Part shown: positions 7,755 to 16,451 of the stretch, one piece after another
Position numbering within the stretch: the stretch's first letter is position 1
Layout: each line of letters opens with the position of its first letter
Assembly (NCBI GenBank): GCA_002345705.1
Contig: DDWO01000019.1
Coordinates: 1-28,667, forward strand
Direction: 5' to 3'
Length of the DNA stretch: 28,667 bases
DNA from: Acholeplasmataceae bacterium UBA2284
GTDB lineage: Bacteria; Bacillota_I; Bacilli_A; Acholeplasmatales; Acholeplasmataceae
Program-made: the position numbers and the translations under genes
Notes under the pieces: model-generated
What the model was told of the DNA's origin: nothing
The model's database searches: none
What the model saw: the letters and a program-made list of their open reading frames with translations, nothing else

Positions 7755-8236
7755 TGCGTAAGGATTATATATCCTGGGATCAATATTTCATGGGTGTTGC
7801 TAAACTATCGGCACTTCGAAGTAAGGATCCATCCACTCAAGTTGGTGCTTGTATCATCAATACAGGAAAAAGAATAGTTGGTATTGGATACAATGGGCTT
7901 CCACAAGGCTGTAATGATGAAACATTTCCTTGGGGAAATGAGGGAGACTTCTTAGATACAAAGTATCCTTATGTTGTCCATGCAGAAGCGAATGCGATTT
8001 TAAATGCGACTACCAATTTAAAAGGGGCGTCTATTTACGTCACCCTTTTTCCATGCAATGAGTGCACCAAGTTAATTATTCAAAGTGGAATTCAAGAAAT
8101 CGTATATGAATCCAATAAATATCAAAACTCCAAGGAACATGAAGCAGCAACGAAGATGCTAAAAGCATCTGGCGTGAGCTATCGCCAGATTGAAGTTGGA
8201 GAGTTAAGCTATGTTAATATTACTGAAAAACTATAA
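7754..8236 (+). CDS. dCMP deaminase (ComEB-like)
   Basis: Cytidine/deoxycytidylate deaminase superfamily, 160 residues. Zinc site: HAE (H76, E78) and PCNEC (C101, C104); the N-terminal SWDQYFMGVAKLSALRSKDPSTQVGA and GYNGLP segments are those of dCMP deaminases of the Bacillus ComEB / phage T4 type, which convert dCMP to dUMP to feed thymidylate synthesis. Bacillus ComEB lies in the comE competence locus, but here the gene sits in the hisS-aspS operon. The ATG overlaps the msrA stop (TAATG), and the 3' end overlaps the next gene by 26 bases. A tRNA adenosine deaminase is excluded by the dCMP-type N-terminus. Confidence 0.9.
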   Translation: MRKDYISWDQYFMGVAKLSALRSKDPSTQVGACIINTGKRIVGIGYNGLPQGCNDETFPWGNEGDFLDTKYPYVVHAEANAILNATTNLKGASIYVTLFPCNECTKLIIQSGIQEIVYESNKYQNSKEHEAATKMLKASGVSYRQIEVGELSYVNITEKL

Positions 8237-9209
8237 AAAAATATTAATAATTTTGTCTTTCCCGTACTTGTACCTTCTTTTTGTGCTGGTTGCACCAACC
8301 AATTTAGCAGTGACTGCACCAGGAGGACTTACCCCTGTTCAAAGTGCGATTGTAATTGAAGATGTTGATTTTCTTGATAATTTCAATACAGTTTATGTCT
8401 ATTCTTATCATCCGATTACAGCATTTCAGTCATTTGTTTTATCAGGTGATCGGACAATGAATGTCAAGCCTATGACAGAAAGAGAATCTGATACATCATG
8501 GAAAGATGATTTTAGGGCTGGACAAATATCAAAGATTGTATCCTTGAAAACATCCTTAATTAAGGCATATGAGCTTGCAAATTTAGAGGACTCATCCATA
8601 GAAATTGATTATGAATATAGAGGGCTATATATATATTACAGACCAAGTCGATTGAGTGAGCTTGAAATAGGTGATATCATCGTTGAAGTTAACGGAAATT
8701 CGTATGAAAATTATACACATCAAGAGTTTAGACAACTTGCATATTTAGACACGATTCGCTATAAAGCGATGCGTATTGTAAATGATGTAGAAACGTTCTT
8801 TTATTTTGAATATACAAAAACGGATGAAGATCAATATATGATTTTCTATCCAAACTATGAGATACTAAGTGCTTTTCCAAGCTTTGATTTTCCTGGAGTA
8901 AACAGCATTGTTGGTGGACCTAGTGGAGGAATGATTCAGACACTTAGTATTTACGCAAGTTTACTAAAACTAAACATTGGTAATCTAAAAATTGCTGGAA
9001 CTGGAACGATTGAGATCGATGGAACCATCGGTAGAATTGGTGGAATTACCCAAAAAATGTACACCGGAATCTATCAAAAAGTCGACGTTTTCTTTATTCC
9101 ATTATCTCATTTTACTGAGATTCCAGACCTTAATTATCCATATCAAATCATTGTAGTAAATACGATAGAAGAGGCGGTCGAAGCGCTCCATGAACTCATT
9201 AATGAATAG
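8211..9209 (+). CDS. SepM/YlbL-like membrane-anchored PDZ-Lon (S16) protease
   Basis: A 332-residue protein: one N-terminal transmembrane segment (about residues 9-29), an extracytoplasmic linker, a PDZ domain (about 135-200, with ELEIGDIIVEVNG) and a C-terminal Lon S16 domain. The Ser-Lys dyad is visible: S238 in VGGPSGGMIQT and K282 in IGRIGGITQK, followed by VDVFFIP. This is the architecture of Bacillus YlbL and streptococcal SepM, which cleave secreted peptides or membrane proteins on the outer face. ATG 8211 has a GGAG site 9 bases upstream inside the preceding gene. The substrate is unknown. Gene context (lspA two genes downstream) suggests envelope or lipoprotein maintenance, which is inference. 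Confidence 0.88.
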   Translation: MLILLKNYKKILIILSFPYLYLLFVLVAPTNLAVTAPGGLTPVQSAIVIEDVDFLDNFNTVYVYSYHPITAFQSFVLSGDRTMNVKPMTERESDTSWKDDFRAGQISKIVSLKTSLIKAYELANLEDSSIEIDYEYRGLYIYYRPSRLSELEIGDIIVEVNGNSYENYTHQEFRQLAYLDTIRYKAMRIVNDVETFFYFEYTKTDEDQYMIFYPNYEILSAFPSFDFPGVNSIVGGPSGGMIQTLSIYASLLKLNIGNLKIAGTGTIEIDGTIGRIGGITQKMYTGIYQKVDVFFIPLSHFTEIPDLNYPYQIIVVNTIEEAVEALHELINE

Positions 9210-9576
9210 AGTATTTATGTTTTTTAGACGCTTTAAAAAACTTGTCAAATTAATCGATAAAGAAACAAAAATGAAGTATGTGGTTAAGTCCGTTTTAGGA
9301 GCTCTGCTAATTTCCTCATTAATCCTACTTTTACCGGTTTTGGTCATTGTCAACATGTTTATATATACTAAACTTACATTATTTTTAGCAATTTTATTGG
9401 TTATTATGGTCATGGCTTGGGGATTTTTGTATTATTACTTTTATTACAAGCTGTTAAAAAATTATCATCCGAAATTAGAGGAGTACAATACATTACTTCC
9501 TCAGCTTGTTGAAAGTTCACTTGTTTCTTTATTCTTTATGTTTCTTGGTATTATAATACTAGCGATTGTACTTTAG
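9190..9576 (+). CDS. Small hydrophobic membrane protein of unknown function
   Basis: Up to 128 residues, not recognised as a named family. A basic N-terminus (RRFKKLVKLIDKETKMK) precedes three predicted transmembrane segments at about 36-57, 62-85 and 109-128, the last at the very C-terminus. The start is uncertain: ATG 9190 overlaps the protease gene by 20 bases with GAGG 15 bases upstream, while in-frame ATGs at 9202 and 9217 also lack a clear ribosome site; coupling to the upstream gene is likely. It sits between a PDZ-Lon protease and lspA, so a role at the membrane is plausible, but no function can be assigned. Confidence 0.7.
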   Translation: MNSLMNRVFMFFRRFKKLVKLIDKETKMKYVVKSVLGALLISSLILLLPVLVIVNMFIYTKLTLFLAILLVIMVMAWGFLYYYFYYKLLKNYHPKLEEYNTLLPQLVESSLVSLFFMFLGIIILAIVL

Positions 9577-9585
9577 GAGGATTTC

Positions 9586-10104
9586 ATGATTATTGGCGCT
9601 ATTTTAATATTCTTACTCATTTTAATCGATCAGGTCACTAAAACATTAGCTGCTGCTAGTATTCCCTTGAACAGCCCAAATATTGTAGTGATTCCACGTT
9701 TATTAGAGCTTTCCTATCATCAAAATGATGGAATGTCTTTTGGACTTCTATCTGGTGCACAAATTTTATTTATGATTGCTACCGTCATCGCATTAGCGAT
9801 TTTTGGATATTTTTTCTTAGATTCAGACTTTAAAAATAAAAAGGTTTATTCAATAGCGATTGCTTTATTTATTGGTGGAACACTTGGAAATGCAATTGAC
9901 CGTGCCTTATATGGTTATGTTATAGATTTCATGCAGTTCCCATTTTTCGGTCCTTTATTAAACTTTTTTGGAACAGGTAACTTTTATAATAACTTTGCTG
10001 ATATTTTCTTGAGCTTTGCCATTGTACTCTTTGGTATCGATTTGTTTTTCTTGGAACCAAAGCGTGCAAAAAAGGAGAAATTAAATGCAGAAAATAATAA
10101 TTAA
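9586..10104 (+). CDS. lspA: Lipoprotein signal peptidase (signal peptidase II)
   Basis: An integral membrane aspartic peptidase of 172 residues that cuts the signal peptide of diacylated prolipoproteins before the lipobox Cys. Conserved motifs: LIDQVTK in TM1, HQNDGMSFG (family N-x-G-x-x-F-G), GTLGNAIDRALYGYVIDF with catalytic D114, and NNFADI with catalytic D139. Between the last two motifs the loop is longer than I expect, with FFGPLLNFFGTGNF inserted around residues 120-133. AGGAGG (9575-9580) lies 5 bases before ATG 9586. A client with a LAAC lipobox is encoded at 26122-26916. It overlaps rluD by 20 bases; lspA-rluD is a standard pair in Bacillota. Confidence 0.95.
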   Translation: MIIGAILIFLLILIDQVTKTLAAASIPLNSPNIVVIPRLLELSYHQNDGMSFGLLSGAQILFMIATVIALAIFGYFFLDSDFKNKKVYSIAIALFIGGTLGNAIDRALYGYVIDFMQFPFFGPLLNFFGTGNFYNNFADIFLSFAIVLFGIDLFFLEPKRAKKEKLNAENNN

Positions 10105-11005
10105 TGAAGGCAATGAAGGGATTGGTCAAAGACTTGATCAATTTCTACATCAAACACACTATGTTGAAAAAAGCAGAAGCTACGTACAACATGCGATAAA
10201 AGAAGGGTATGTTCTTGTTAATAATCAAAAAGTTAAGACAGGATATACACTCAAATTAAACGATGAAATTCAAATTGAAGAAGTAGAAGTTAAAAAATTA
10301 GATGTCAAAGCAGTGAACATGAATTTAGATGTTATCTACGAAGATGACGATCTTTTAGTCGTTAATAAACCACAAGGAATGGTAGTTCATCCAGCATCTA
10401 GCTACCATGAACCAACACTTGTTCATGGTTTATTACATCAGGTTGAAGAGCTTTCTTCAATCAATGGTGTCATTCGTCCAGGAATTGTGCATCGAATCGA
10501 TAAGGATACCTCTGGTCTTTTAGTCGTCGCTAAAAATGATAAAGCACACCAAATTTTATCAGAAGACTTAAAGGAACACGATATTGCTAGAGATTATATC
10601 GCACTTGTTTATGGTTCATTTGAAGAAAATGAAGGAACGATTAACGCTCCAATCATGAGACATCCTAAAAATAGATTAAAAATGGCTGTACTTGCTGAAG
10701 GTAAGCATGCAGTTACGCATTTCAAGGTCATTGAAAGATTTGAAAAGTATACATTACTTTCATGTAAGTTAGAAACAGGTAGAACACATCAAATTCGTGT
10801 TCATCTTTCCTATATCCATCATCCAATTGTAGGTGATCCTATTTATGGTCCAAAGGACACAATCGGCTCAACAGGGCAGTTTTTACACGCTGAAAAGCTT
10901 TCATTTGTTCATCCAATAAAAAAAGAGCAAATGACTTTCACAGCCGAAATGCCCAAAGTGTTTAAGGATTTTCTAAGTAGACTTAGAGAAGATTCTGTTT
11001 CGTAA
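10085..11005 (+). CDS. rluD: RluA/RluD-family 23S rRNA pseudouridine synthase
   Basis: A 306-residue protein with an N-terminal S4 RNA-binding domain (GQRLDQFLHQTHYVEKSRSY region, residues 12-60) and a pseudouridine synthase domain with the family motif HRIDKDTSGL containing catalytic D139, plus GRTHQIRVHL. Bacterial enzymes of this type modify the helix 69 region of 23S rRNA; the exact target here is inferred from similarity to RluD/YlyB. Ribosome site AAAGGAG precedes ATG 10085, which overlaps lspA. It ends the T-box operon. Its last 23 bases overlap the 3' end of rnhC on the other strand, with no terminator between. Confidence 0.9.
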   Translation: MQKIIINEGNEGIGQRLDQFLHQTHYVEKSRSYVQHAIKEGYVLVNNQKVKTGYTLKLNDEIQIEEVEVKKLDVKAVNMNLDVIYEDDDLLVVNKPQGMVVHPASSYHEPTLVHGLLHQVEELSSINGVIRPGIVHRIDKDTSGLLVVAKNDKAHQILSEDLKEHDIARDYIALVYGSFEENEGTINAPIMRHPKNRLKMAVLAEGKHAVTHFKVIERFEKYTLLSCKLETGRTHQIRVHLSYIHHPIVGDPIYGPKDTIGSTGQFLHAEKLSFVHPIKKEQMTFTAEMPKVFKDFLSRLREDSVS

Positions 11006-11840
11006 TATTTTTATAATTCATTTTAGCGATTAATTGAAGAGAAGGTTTACCTTTTGTATCATAGATAGTTCTTATTAACTCATCAACTTCCTTACCAGCA
11101 CCCTTTAAGAGTTCTATTCCTAGCTTATCACTATATTCCTTCATTTTAACTAAAAAGGCATATCTAGCAATAATAGATGCTGCAGCAACACTTAAATGAA
11201 CAGACTCAGCTCTAACGTGAAATTCGATATCCCTATAAATTAGGGTTTCATCTTTAATATAATTAAAGTATAATTGAGGTGTGCAGAATTGATCAACAAT
11301 AACCGGGACAGTTTCTTCTAGCTTAGAAGAAGTCTTGATAATTGCTTGATTATGAAGCAATGCCTTTATTTTATTTAGGTTTAAACCTTGTTCAACTAGA
11401 CCATTATATTTCTTTGGAGTCAGTATCAATAAGGAATGGATTAAGCGTTGTGCAATCTTAGGTGCTATTTGAATGATCATCTTATCATTCATATTCTTAG
11501 AATCTCTGACATTCAAACTCTCTAGATATGTTATATCACTTGTATTTACATATGCAGAACAGACGACAACAGGTCCAAATACATCACCTGTACCGACTTC
11601 ATCAGAACCAATTGCTGCATAATCTTCACGTCCAAGGTGTTTTTTTATAGAAATAAGTTCGTGAGTAACTTCTTTGCCCTGTAATAAGACCTTTCCGGTT
11701 TTATATCCAAGGATATCGATGTTGTTATGAACAGCATGAAAAAGCAAATATTGATTGTCATCAGATATTTGGTGGAATTGGTATACCTTATTCAGTTTTT
11801 CAAGTTCATGCTCCGTAACAGAAATGGTGTAATGTTTCAT
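10983..11840 (-). CDS. rnhC: Ribonuclease HIII
   Basis: RNase HIII cleaves the RNA strand of RNA-DNA hybrids, removing R-loops and Okazaki primers. The 285-residue protein has the N-terminal TBP-like domain typical of HIII (residues 1-65) and the catalytic motif GSDEVGTGD with D80 and E81; the GTGD form rather than the GRGP of HII separates HIII from HII. A further acidic residue lies in VRDSK (D113), with HLSVAAASIIAR downstream. Ribosome site AGGAG lies about 10 bases upstream of the ATG at 11840. It is divergent from mutS2 and convergent with rluD. In Bacillus, rnhC and mutS2 are also close neighbours, here without zapA, cvpA and polX between. Confidence 0.95.
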   Translation of the reverse strand: MKHYTISVTEHELEKLNKVYQFHQISDDNQYLLFHAVHNNIDILGYKTGKVLLQGKEVTHELISIKKHLGREDYAAIGSDEVGTGDVFGPVVVCSAYVNTSDITYLESLNVRDSKNMNDKMIIQIAPKIAQRLIHSLLILTPKKYNGLVEQGLNLNKIKALLHNQAIIKTSSKLEETVPVIVDQFCTPQLYFNYIKDETLIYRDIEFHVRAESVHLSVAAASIIARYAFLVKMKEYSDKLGIELLKGAGKEVDELIRTIYDTKGKPSLQLIAKMNYKNITKQNLL

Positions 11841-11871
11841 TTGAAGTTAATCTCCTATTAATATTATTATA
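11841..11871. promoter_or_regulatory. Overlapping divergent promoters for mutS2 (+) and rnhC (-)
   Basis: On the plus strand TTGAAG (11841-11846) is 18 bases from TATTAT (11865-11870), suiting mutS2. On the minus strand TATAAT lies at 11871-11866, in the same bases, suiting rnhC, without a convincing -35. Shared -10 bases would make the two promoters mutually exclusive. Confidence 0.5.
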
Positions 11872-11900
11872 TCACATTTATTCAAAAAAAGGTGGCAATT

Positions 11901-14222
11901 ATGCGATTTATGACGAAAGCCCTAGAGCTAAATCAAATACTTAACGAGATTTCTAGATATGCGAAATCTGAGACAATTCAAAATGAAATCAATAATCTAG
12001 AACCAATTACAGATTATGATGTGATTATGCGTCAGCTTGACGAAGTCATGGATATGACATCGGTCCTTCAAAGAGCTGGTTCTATACCTTTAATCCCAGA
12101 TTATGATATTCATGAGTTACTGAAATATGCTGGATTAGAGCGCGTATTTTCAATTCAAGAGCTCTTATATATTAGGCTATTTCTTGCTATGGAAAGAGAC
12201 ATTTTAAAGTACTACCGAGAAGCCATTCGAAATAAAATTCCATTTAGAACATTGCAACACTATTTTGATGATATGCACAATCATCAATCCTTACTATCCT
12301 ATATCCATTCAAAAATAGATGAAGATGGTGTCGTTTTAGATGATGCAACTCCTGAGCTCTTAAAGATTCGTAGGGAATTAAGTAAGCTAGATAAGCAATT
12401 ACAGGATAAATTGCACCGTATTCTAACCGATCAAAGTGCATATTTAAATGAAATGGTTATCGTCATTCGTAACAATAGATACTGTATTCCAGTAAAGGAT
12501 ACCTATAAGAATAAAATAAAAGGTGTCGTTCATGATATGTCTGCGAGTAAGCAGACTGTCTATATTGAACCTGAAGCGACTAGACAAATCACTGCAGAAA
12601 TAGAGCATTTAAAGGTTTCAGAAGAAAAGGAAATTCAAAAAATAATTGCTTTATTAAGCGAAGAAGTGCATGCATGTTCATCGACTTTAAAGGATAATTT
12701 AGATTTATTTTTAAGTCTGGATTTTAATGCATCCAAGGCGCAATACGCGATAGGATTGAATGCCGTTAAACCAAATGTCAATCAAGAAGGACTTATATCT
12801 TTAGTCAAGGCAAAGCATCCTTTATTGGATCAAAAAACAGCTGTGCCTATAACTCTTGAGCTCAATAAAGATATTAAAACCTTACTCATTACTGGTCCAA
12901 ATACCGGTGGTAAAACAGTTGCTTTAAAAACTGTAGGTTTATTAACACTCATGATGCAATGTGGGATCTTAATACCAGCAAATGAGGAATCCAATTTATC
13001 CATATTTGATCAAGTATTCGCCGATATCGGTGATGAACAATCTATTTTACAATCATTATCAACATTCTCTTCACATCTAACTAAAATCATTTCTATGATT
13101 AATGAAGTTAAGGATAATACTTTAGTATTACTAGATGAATTAGGCTCAGGTACTGACCCGAATGAAGGGGTATCACTTGCTATAGCAATCCTCAATGTTT
13201 TTAAATCCTATGATGTTCGAATGATGGTTACAACCCACTACTCTGAACTCAAGAGCTACGCATATGAACAACAAAATATGACGACTGCTAGTGTAGCATT
13301 CGATAAGAAGACATTAAAGCCTCTCTATTACCTTCAAATGGGTACAACCGGGTCTTCACATGCATTTCTAATTGCAAGACGTTTAGGCTTAAAAGAAGAG
13401 GTCGTCAAGGATGCTGAAACTGTTTATCAAGGTAGACAAACTGATCTAGCAAAGGTCATGGAAAAGCTAAATGATGAAATGCTCTATTTTGAAAGACAAA
13501 AGGAAAAGCTTTTAGTAGAACTTGCAGAAGCGAGAAGAGAAAAGAAGGAATTTCAACAAGCTAGAGAAAAGCTACTTAAGGAACAAGATCAAATCATTGA
13601 AAATATTAAGTTTAAGGAAGAGACCAAATGGAATCAACTCAAGGATGAAGCTAGATTAATTATTAATGAGCTTCAATCAAAGAGTAAGCTTACCAATCCT
13701 GAGATAGCAGCAATCAAGTTCCAGCTCAATCAAGGTAGTAAAGCAGATGATTCTTACCGATTAACAGATGAACTAGCTATTGGAGATGAAGTTTTTATCA
13801 TTCCTTACCAACAGTATGGTAAAATAGTATCAATCAAAAATGATGATTACCAGGTTATTTTTGGTAAATTTGATCTCCATTTTAAGAAAACCGATTTACG
13901 TAAAGATGAAAAGAAAAAGGAAGTCAAAAAGGTAGTAAGACAAGAAAAAAGATCAAGTGAGCAAATACCTGAAAAAAAAGCAAGTTTTGAGCTTGATTTA
14001 AGAGGATACCGCTTTGAAGAGGTTAAAGAAGCGATGGATCAAGCCATTGATTCAGCGATTTTAACAGGAATTCAGTCAATGCGCATTATTCATGGTTTTG
14101 GTAGTGGAGCGGTTAGGAAGGCTGTTTATGACTATATTAGGTCATCAACTTACATCAAATCTTCTAGATTTGGTGGCGAAGGAGAAGGCTTAAATGGGGT
14201 TACTATAATCACCCTAAAATAG
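11901..14222 (+). CDS. mutS2: MutS2 (ATPase and Smr endonuclease/ribosome rescue factor)
   Basis: 773 residues from ATG 11901. It lacks the MutS mismatch-recognition domain and has the MutS core, Walker A GPNTGGKT (about 332-339), Walker B LVLLDELGSGTDPNEG (about 408), a long charged coiled coil (about 505-600), a KOW-like segment (about 625-665, GDEVFIIPYQQYGK) and a C-terminal Smr domain with LDLRGYR and HGFGSGAVR. In Bacillus MutS2 has been linked to collided-ribosome rescue and in other species to suppression of recombination. AGGTGG (11890-11895) sits 5 bases before ATG 11901; an in-frame GTG at 11892 lies within that site and is rejected. trxA follows, as in Bacillus. Confidence 0.95.
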   Translation: MRFMTKALELNQILNEISRYAKSETIQNEINNLEPITDYDVIMRQLDEVMDMTSVLQRAGSIPLIPDYDIHELLKYAGLERVFSIQELLYIRLFLAMERDILKYYREAIRNKIPFRTLQHYFDDMHNHQSLLSYIHSKIDEDGVVLDDATPELLKIRRELSKLDKQLQDKLHRILTDQSAYLNEMVIVIRNNRYCIPVKDTYKNKIKGVVHDMSASKQTVYIEPEATRQITAEIEHLKVSEEKEIQKIIALLSEEVHACSSTLKDNLDLFLSLDFNASKAQYAIGLNAVKPNVNQEGLISLVKAKHPLLDQKTAVPITLELNKDIKTLLITGPNTGGKTVALKTVGLLTLMMQCGILIPANEESNLSIFDQVFADIGDEQSILQSLSTFSSHLTKIISMINEVKDNTLVLLDELGSGTDPNEGVSLAIAILNVFKSYDVRMMVTTHYSELKSYAYEQQNMTTASVAFDKKTLKPLYYLQMGTTGSSHAFLIARRLGLKEEVVKDAETVYQGRQTDLAKVMEKLNDEMLYFERQKEKLLVELAEARREKKEFQQAREKLLKEQDQIIENIKFKEETKWNQLKDEARLIINELQSKSKLTNPEIAAIKFQLNQGSKADDSYRLTDELAIGDEVFIIPYQQYGKIVSIKNDDYQVIFGKFDLHFKKTDLRKDEKKKEVKKVVRQEKRSSEQIPEKKASFELDLRGYRFEEVKEAMDQAIDSAILTGIQSMRIIHGFGSGAVRKAVYDYIRSSTYIKSSRFGGEGEGLNGVTIITLK

Positions 14223-14232
14223 TGCGAAAGGC

Positions 14233-14261
14233 TTGATTTAACAACTTTTTAACTATATAAT
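14233..14261 (+). promoter_or_regulatory. Sigma-A promoter for trxA
   Basis: TTGATT (14233-14238), 17 bases, then TATAAT (14256-14261), just after the mutS2 stop. It gives trxA its own promoter with a leader of about 30 bases. Confidence 0.75.
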
Positions 14262-14297
14262 AGAAGTTGAAATTAATAAAGAAATGAGGAAAATTTA

Positions 14298-14606
14298 ATG
14301 ATTGATTATCAAGGACAGGATTACCAAGAAGTCGTTGGACACCAAGGTTTAGTGGTTGTACAATATTTCGCAACATGGTGTGGACCATGTAAGATGCTTA
14401 AACCAGTGTTAGAATCAATTAGCACAGACATGGCAGATGTGAAATTTTGGCGTGTAGATATTGATCTATTTAGAAACCAAGCTATTGAAGCAGGTATTCG
14501 TAGCGTTCCAACTGTTGTATTATACAAAGATGGAGAAGAAGTTGACCGTCAAAGTGGTTATCAACCAAAAGAAAGAGTAGCAGCTTGGATGAACCAATTC
14601 AAATAA
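14298..14606 (+). CDS. trxA: Thioredoxin
   Basis: A 102-residue single-domain thioredoxin, normal length, with active site WCGPC (C28, C31) and cis-proline segment SVPTVVLYKDG. It is a cytosolic dithiol reductant for MsrA (encoded at 7257), ribonucleotide reductase and peroxidases. It lies directly downstream of mutS2 but has its own strong promoter and a terminator after it, so it is probably expressed mainly as a single gene. Confidence 0.95.
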   Translation: MIDYQGQDYQEVVGHQGLVVVQYFATWCGPCKMLKPVLESISTDMADVKFWRVDIDLFRNQAIEAGIRSVPTVVLYKDGEEVDRQSGYQPKERVAAWMNQFK

Positions 14607-14608
14607 TT

Positions 14609-14630
14609 AAAGCACGCAAGTGCTTTTTTT
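14609..14630 (+). terminator. Intrinsic terminator after trxA
   Basis: AAAGCAC (14609-14615), GCAA tetraloop, GTGCTTT (14620-14626), with a T-run continuing to 14630. Confidence 0.9.
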
Positions 14631-14646
14631 ATTGGCCTTTTTTTAG

Positions 14647-14652
14647 TATAAT
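14647..14652 (+). promoter_or_regulatory. Candidate -10 for truB-ribF
   Basis: TATAAT 16 bases before the truB ATG and after the trxA terminator. The region 17 bases upstream is a T-run, so no -35 can be claimed. The short distance means a leader of about 10 bases. Confidence 0.5.
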
Positions 14653-14667
14653 AGGTATGGTGATTAA

Positions 14668-15516
14668 ATGGATGGATTCTTGCTTGTAAATAAGCCAATA
14701 GGTTTGACATCACATGATGTCGTTTATCGTATTAAAAAGAAGCTTCACATAGATAAAATTGGACATACAGGAACGCTCGATCCTTTTGCAAGCGGTCTTT
14801 TAATTTTATGCTTAGGTAAGGCAACAAAGCTTGCTTACCTATTTTCAAATTTAGATAAAGCCTATGAAGGAACTGTTGTCTTTGGAAAGCATTACGATAC
14901 GTATGATATTACAGGAACTATTATCAATACAGATGAACCAAATATAGATGAATTAGAGCTTAAAAAAGAGGTCCTATCAATGATTGGAACCTATAGTCAA
15001 GTTCCTCCTATGTATTCTGCAATTAAAAAGGATGGAAAGAAGCTCTATGAGCTAGCAAGAGAAGGCATTGAGATAGAAAGAGAATCAAGAGAGGTTACTA
15101 TCACACAGTTTGATATCACTTCTCCATTCAAAAAAAACGAATTTTCCTTTTATGTCAATGTTTCAAAGGGAACCTATATTCGGAGTATAGCAGTTGATCT
15201 TGCAGAGAAACTGAAGACCTATGCTGCATTATCTACCTTAAAAAGAGTAAGTGTAGGTAAATATATGCTTGAGCATGCGAAAAATATTGACGAAATTGAT
15301 AAGAATGATATAATCTCATTAGACGATTACTTTTCTGATACCAACAGTATCATATTAAATGATTATATGATTAAGCTAGTTAAAAATGGTGTTTACCTAG
15401 ACCATAGACAAATAGAAACCGATCTACCCTTTTTAGTTAAAAACGAAGCCTTAGAAAATATTGCATATTATGAGGTTGTTTCAACCAATCAGTATAAACC
15501 GGTCATCATCTTTTAG
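14668..15516 (+). CDS. truB: tRNA pseudouridine-55 synthase
   Basis: TruB makes the near-universal pseudouridine 55 in the T-loop of tRNAs. The 282-residue protein shows the family start GFLLVNKPIGLTSHDVV, the catalytic motif GHTGTLDPFASGLL (D38) and later GTYIRSIAVDL. GGTGAT precedes the ATG. truB-ribF is a conserved pair (in many bacteria downstream of rbfA, which is absent here). The C-terminal extension after residue 215 is rather divergent. Confidence 0.95.
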   Translation: MDGFLLVNKPIGLTSHDVVYRIKKKLHIDKIGHTGTLDPFASGLLILCLGKATKLAYLFSNLDKAYEGTVVFGKHYDTYDITGTIINTDEPNIDELELKKEVLSMIGTYSQVPPMYSAIKKDGKKLYELAREGIEIERESREVTITQFDITSPFKKNEFSFYVNVSKGTYIRSIAVDLAEKLKTYAALSTLKRVSVGKYMLEHAKNIDEIDKNDIISLDDYFSDTNSIILNDYMIKLVKNGVYLDHRQIETDLPFLVKNEALENIAYYEVVSTNQYKPVIIF

Positions 15517-15524
15517 GAGTCAAC

Positions 15525-16415
15525 ATGAAAATTATCTCTTCAAAATATAACTTAATTCAAAATGAAGCACCTCTAACAGTTACCATGGGTAATTTTGATG
15601 GACTTCATCTTGGTCACCAACAGCTCATTGAGCGTGTTTTATCCTACAGGGATACAAAGCACGCTGTTATTACCTTTTACCCACACCCATCTGAGGTACT
15701 GCGCAAGCAAACATTTAGAACCTTAACCCAAAAGAGTGATAAAATTGAGCTTTTTTCAAGATATCCACTAGATTATGCATTCATTATTGATTTTGATACA
15801 GCATTTTCTGAATTAACAGTCATGCAATTTATTGAATTTTTAAGATCAATTCACGTGAAAAGATTAGTAATCGGCCGCGATGCAAGATTTGCATATCGTG
15901 GTGAAGGAACAATAAATGATTTAAAGAAATATTTTTTTGTAGACGTGGTCGATGACCTTGTCTATAATCACACCAGAGTATCTACAACCTATATTAAAGA
16001 TTTTTTAGCTTCAGGAGATCTTGGATCAGCAAGAAAGCTATTAAATAGACATTATGATATTAAGGGTATTGTTGTTCATGGGAATAAAATCGGACATAAA
16101 TTAGGATTTCCTACAGCAAATATTGACTATTCCACATATTACCTTCCTAAAAGTGGTGTTTACTATGTAAAAGTACTAGTCGATGGCAAATGGTACCACG
16201 GAATGGCAAACATCGGTAATAACCCAACTCTAAATTTTAGCTTTGAGAAACGACTAGAAATTAATATATTAAATTTTAACAGAGATATATATGGAAAAAG
16301 GATTGATATTGTCTTTATGCACTACCTAAGACAGGAACTCAAATTCAAATCAAAGAAGGAATTAATCGAACAACTTAAAAAAGATGAAATGGCAATTCGA
16401 AAACTTACAATTTAA
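15525..16415 (+). CDS. ribF: Bifunctional riboflavin kinase/FAD synthetase
   Basis: RibF phosphorylates riboflavin to FMN and adenylates FMN to FAD. The 296-residue protein has an N-terminal nucleotidyltransferase domain with GNFDGLHLGHQ (residues 22-32) and GRDARFAYRGEG, and a C-terminal riboflavin kinase domain (about 175-296) with GHKLGFPTANI and IGNNPT. The ATG is 8 bases after truB with AGGAG at the truB stop, so the two are co-translated. Confidence 0.95.
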   Translation: MKIISSKYNLIQNEAPLTVTMGNFDGLHLGHQQLIERVLSYRDTKHAVITFYPHPSEVLRKQTFRTLTQKSDKIELFSRYPLDYAFIIDFDTAFSELTVMQFIEFLRSIHVKRLVIGRDARFAYRGEGTINDLKKYFFVDVVDDLVYNHTRVSTTYIKDFLASGDLGSARKLLNRHYDIKGIVVHGNKIGHKLGFPTANIDYSTYYLPKSGVYYVKVLVDGKWYHGMANIGNNPTLNFSFEKRLEINILNFNRDIYGKRIDIVFMHYLRQELKFKSKKELIEQLKKDEMAIRKLTI

Positions 16416-16432
16416 AAAATATATGATATAAT
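16404..16432 (+). promoter_or_regulatory. Extended -10 promoter for darA
   Basis: TGATATAAT (16424-16432) carries a TGn extension; CTTACA (16404-16409) lies 17 bases upstream of TATAAT, overlapping the end of ribF. Confidence 0.65.
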
Positions 16433-16451
16433 AATTGTACGAGGTGATTAT

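Noticed and set aside
9102..9413. 103-residue minus-strand frame opposite the protease end and the small membrane gene
   Set aside because: Low-complexity hydrophobic/basic shadow, no ribosome site, and the plus-strand genes explain the region.
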